Shown here piece by piece: positions 60,701-64,000 of a DNA stretch of 64,000 nucleotides (positions are counted from its first letter, which is position 1; each line of letters opens with the position of its first letter). Under the pieces are notes generated by a model. The model searched no databases. It saw only the letters and a program-made list of their open reading frames with translations, and had not been told where the DNA came from. The position numbers and the translations under genes are program-made. This stretch comes from Embiotoca jacksoni (Eukaryota > Chordata > Actinopteri > Embiotocidae), in the NCBI GenBank assembly GCA_022577435.1, contig JAKOON010000021.1, positions 1,924,501 through 1,988,500 of the forward strand. Reading direction: 5' to 3'.

Positions 60701-61290
60701 CATTAGGACTTCACTTTCCGTCTGTGGTATTCAAGTCGAGTCATTTTATCTATCTAGCACATTTATACCTAACATTAATTGACCACAGTGGTGCACAACA
60801 TCAAACGGAATAAAAAAAATTAAAAAAATTTAGATGAGAAAAAAAATTTAGCTTTTAAAAACAAGAAATTAAAAATCAATATTGAACAAAAACAGCACAC
60901 AAGGATTTGCATGTGCCCTAATTAATACTGAAAACAATCCCATCCAGCTGCAAGGTTTCTACTGAAGACGTATAGTCGGATGAAAAAAAATAAATGCATC
61001 TCTTTTTACGTATTTGGACAAAGCAAACAATCAGTCCACTTGTATGCAGTACCTACAGATAAAGGTACTTAAACAACAAGGAAAATTAGCTTTTTCAATC
61101 ATTTATTCACCAACATTATCAATAGATGTAATATTCTTCTGTGGAGAAACATTTAGTACACCACTGGCCTCAGAGGCTACTATTACACCCTCAAGCAGAA
61201 ATAACTTGGGCGTTTTCTGTAACTGTCTACCTCTCTGACATCAAATTGCTGACACTTTTGACCTCTTCCATGCAAAATTCCTTTTTTCCC
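57761..61290. other. nhlrc2 3' UTR and downstream intergenic region
   Basis: No coding exon is supported. A candidate nhlrc2 polyadenylation signal AATAAA is at 58171-58176, about 410 bp after the stop. Further on the sequence is AT-rich but low in simple repeats from about 59000 to 60700. In human the next gene is ADRB1; it is not present in this window. Confidence 0.45.
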
Positions 61291-61299
61291 TTTTTTTTT

Positions 61300-62290
61300 T
61301 TTTAAATTAAATTTACTCCCTATTGTGGTGGGATTTGAAATGGGATTGAAATTTGGGCTTTAATGAGGCCTTTCCGTGGCGCTCCATTTGAGCTGATTCA
61401 CTTGTGTGCTAAAGGTCCTTGTCCTGTTGAAAGGTCCACTTTTGACTCAACTTTGGGACGGATGTCCTCACATTATCTTCAAGCAATCTTTGACACGATG
61501 CAGAACTCATAGCTGAATCAATGACTGCAGGCTGCCCGGCCCCTGACGCAAAGATGAAACTCCAAATCATAACGTCCCCACCACCGTGTTTTACAGCTGC
61601 TACGAGGTTCTCCTCCCGAGACGCTGCCTCAAAACATGCCCACTGCTACTGTGGCCAATCTCTTTGACTCCTCTGTCTGCAGGACATTCCTCCAAAAGGC
61701 CTGGTGTTCATCTTTATGTTTTGATCTAATTTTCACTGTTGACATCAAAGGCTTTTTCCTTTTCCAGCCTGCCAGTCGAAGTTGAGCAACTGACGCAGCA
61801 ACATGCCAACAGCTGCAAATATCTGCAGATCCTGTGAGGAAATTTTGGGGATTCTTGAAGATTTCCTTTTTTTTTTGTTTTTGTTTTTTGCATCCGTTGG
61901 TGGGCTGAATCTGCTGGGGTGGTCAGTCCAAATTATTTGAAATTGACACCACTTGTCTAATATTGTCATTACAGTGTAGTGATTTGTTTCAAATATTTTT
62001 GGAGATCTATTTAAATCCCTTGCTTGACCCATCCACAACTTTTTTTTTTTTTTTTTTTTTAAGGCCTTAATTAGCTTTTCAGATCTTTGCACAGTGACAC
62101 TTCAGAGTAAAGACAACACCAGACCCTCAACGTCACAGGTTTACCTGTCGCTGCCAATGGAGCTTCGAATCCTTTACACCTAATTTGAAAGCCCTGATTT
62201 TACATTTATGGATTCAAAAGTGTGATTAATGAAGGGGCGTACTTACTTTTTCCATCTCACTGATCATTTGTTAAATGTATTTAAATCATG
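61300..62290 (-). pseudogene. decayed Tc1/mariner-family transposase and element remnant
   Basis: Read on the minus strand, the stretch contains recognisable but broken pieces of a Tc1-like DDE transposase in order: WMGQARDL near 62030, FWRNVLQTEESK near 61690, HGGGDVMIWSF near 61580, then NVRTSVPKLSQKWTFQQDKD near 61440, corresponding to the usual catalytic block before HTS. Stops and frame changes separate the pieces and a poly(A/T) tract interrupts the start region. The outer side near 62230-62260, with GGGGCGTACTTACTTTTTCC, resembles a Tc1-type terminal repeat. The element cannot encode a functional enzyme. Confidence 0.8.
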
Positions 62291-63747
62291 AAAATTACAT
62301 TTTCTGTTTGAGTTAATCACCTTCATTTGTGGCCACTGTTTCAGAGAGGATCCATTTCTAATTGTCCAACTACGCTTTTCATATGAGTGTAACAGGATCC
62401 GCCATTATCAACCAAGGAAGTTACTACACATTCATCATGGCATTATACTAATATAAAACTCGTCATTAATGTTGTAGAGACTCGACGGTTATGAATCCAG
62501 AGTTGTAGTGGTCAATTGAATCCCAAAAGTCACTAAACGCTTAAAAACATGACGCACAAAATGATTGAGATAAATGTGGAAGTAGCATTATTACTTTTTC
62601 TAAAAAAAAAAAAAAAATCATCAGGGAAAAGCAGGCAGCAGAAGAAGAGCTACATCGGCCTCCCGTCTCCTTCATCTTGTGTCTTCGCTCTCTGTCCCCT
62701 CAGCTGCTTCCCCTGACGTCCTTCTGACAGCATCATTAACCCCGTGTGATTCCGGTTTAGAGGCCACTCACACGCGCGGTCATTGTCTCGGTTGACTTTT
62801 GACACACGAGAAACATCACCGTATGGTCTACTGATACATTAGCAGAGATAAAACACCAAGCCACGAGTCCGTCGGGTGCTGAGGAGCTTGGAGGTGCCAC
62901 CTCGTCTGCTGCCTGCGTTCTCACGGCCTGTACGACGATGACACGGAATGTAATGAATATGAATTTTAAAAGTGCTCATCCCCACGGGAATTTTTGAATC
63001 GGCGCGATCTGATAAGAGTTTCCACGAGCACACAGCTCCTTTCAGCAGCACACAAAAGGATTTTAAAAGCTTCCTCAAAGGCCTGTGAGCCCAGTTCCAC
63101 TTATGACACTCATATGATGCATGCGAGTTTACACTTGATTACTTGTTACTCGATGAATTGCTCATAAAATGTGACTTTAAAATGAGGTGACCGAGTTAAT
63201 TATGTCTAGAGTTATAGAACGATGTGTCGGGCGAACAGTTAAGCATATGGAGGTTTAGTGAAGATAATCGCTTTTCTTTTTTTTTCACGGTTTTAATTGC
63301 ATAATCATCTATTCGCTGTTCATTTTGCCTGAATGGGATCCATTAAGATCATATCAGTGTAGGAGATGAAATATTATTACCGTATGTCCTGCCTGTGTGA
63401 CAGTGCAGAAAGAATGTGAATACAAAAAGAAAGGTTCAGTGATAATTAGAGTTGCTGAAAATCTACCCCCACTCCCCCGTGAACGCGTCGTACCAGTTGG
63501 TCTGCCTCTGCCGCTCACCTCTGCTCAGACACTCGAGCTCATTCTATTAACGTGAAGTGATCACGTCAAGGATCACGTCGAATATTGAAATCAGCTTTGA
63601 CTTTTTGCTGGTGTTGGCACATGAGGTCAAGCTGTTAAGTCAAGTTGAACCTTCTCTACTTGGCTTTATTCCTGCTCGCGAAGCTTGCATGAAGATATGT
63701 GGGACGTAGCTGCTGTTCCACTGGTCAAGTGCACTTTGCAGAGTATA

Positions 63748-63787
<40 letters not shown>

Positions 63788-64000
63788 TTAAGTGAGCGAA
63801 CCGCTGCACAACATTTTGAAAAGTTGAATTACAACAAAGAGGTGCACTTGCTTTAAATGTGGGCTCTAAGAGACGGGTTATACATCAGCAAAGTTGGGAA
63901 ATAGTTTTCAAGGATTTCAGGCCAGTTTTTCAGATATAAAAGCTTCTAAAAATGAAATTGATTCTATTAGAAACTCAGCATCCTAAACGATCACGACACC
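62291..64000. other. distal intergenic region
   Basis: No gene is supported. A compound (AT)n and poly(T) repeat is at 63741-63790. The stretch 62850-63370 is low in simple repeats and includes AT-rich homeodomain-type words such as GTTAATTATG, compatible with but not proof of a regulatory element. Confidence 0.4.
63741..63790 (+). repeat. (AT)n followed by poly(T)
   Basis: About 14 AT units run into about 20 T. Confidence 0.92.

Noticed and set aside
1..64000. tRNA, rRNA, CRISPR arrays, operons, bacterial promoters
   Set aside because: None was seen. The window is intron-bearing vertebrate DNA, and the direct repeats are microsatellites or minisatellites without spacer-repeat structure.
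57761..64000. adrb1, the expected next gene
   Set aside because: No seven-transmembrane receptor frame is present on either strand, so it must lie beyond the right edge if the order is conserved.

Overview
The window is vertebrate nuclear DNA, most likely from a percomorph teleost. Every protein gene is split by GT-AG introns. Introns and spacers are AT-rich and full of dinucleotide repeats, homopolymers and fragments resembling dispersed repeats I remember from percomorph fish. Exons were joined by hand from splice signals, reading-frame phase and similarity to remembered family sequences; no transcript or database was consulted.

The gene order is nrap (-, 5' end only), casp7 (+), an unnamed PRY-SPRY gene (-), plekhs1 (+), dclre1a (-), nhlrc2 (+). 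Apart from the PRY-SPRY gene, this matches the human 10q25 order NRAP-CASP7-PLEKHS1-DCLRE1A-NHLRC2 with the same orientations, which supports the gene calls.

Region by region: 1-902 holds the first two coding exons of nrap, a LIM-domain muscle anchoring protein. 2-8.6 kb holds casp7 in six coding exons, giving an executioner caspase of 312 residues. Its 3' flank runs toward 11 kb. 12.1-15.5 kb holds a 366-residue coiled-coil PRY-SPRY protein with its own TATA box and no RING or B-box. 16.3-17.3 kb is a low-complexity block with minisatellites flanked by complementary purine and pyrimidine tracts. 18.05-26.5 kb holds plekhs1 (437 residues), with an N-terminal PH domain and a C-terminal part that looks like half a PDZ domain. 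29.9-38.1 kb holds dclre1a/SNM1A (918 residues), a DNA crosslink-repair nuclease with UBZ4, PIP box and metallo-beta-lactamase/beta-CASP parts. 38.6-57.8 kb holds nhlrc2 (719 residues), with thioredoxin-like and NHL-propeller domains. 57.8-64 kb has no gene I can support; it contains a decayed Tc1-like transposase on the minus strand.

The genes do not form one pathway. They form a conserved vertebrate neighbourhood arranged partly as divergent pairs: nrap/casp7, the PRY-SPRY gene/plekhs1, and dclre1a/nhlrc2, whose start codons are only 505 bp apart. The most distinctive features are the PRY-SPRY gene placed between casp7 and plekhs1, a duplicated in-frame splice acceptor in casp7 that could insert 20 residues next to the catalytic cysteine, a LETD site in the casp7 linker, and an interferon-type motif cluster just upstream of casp7.
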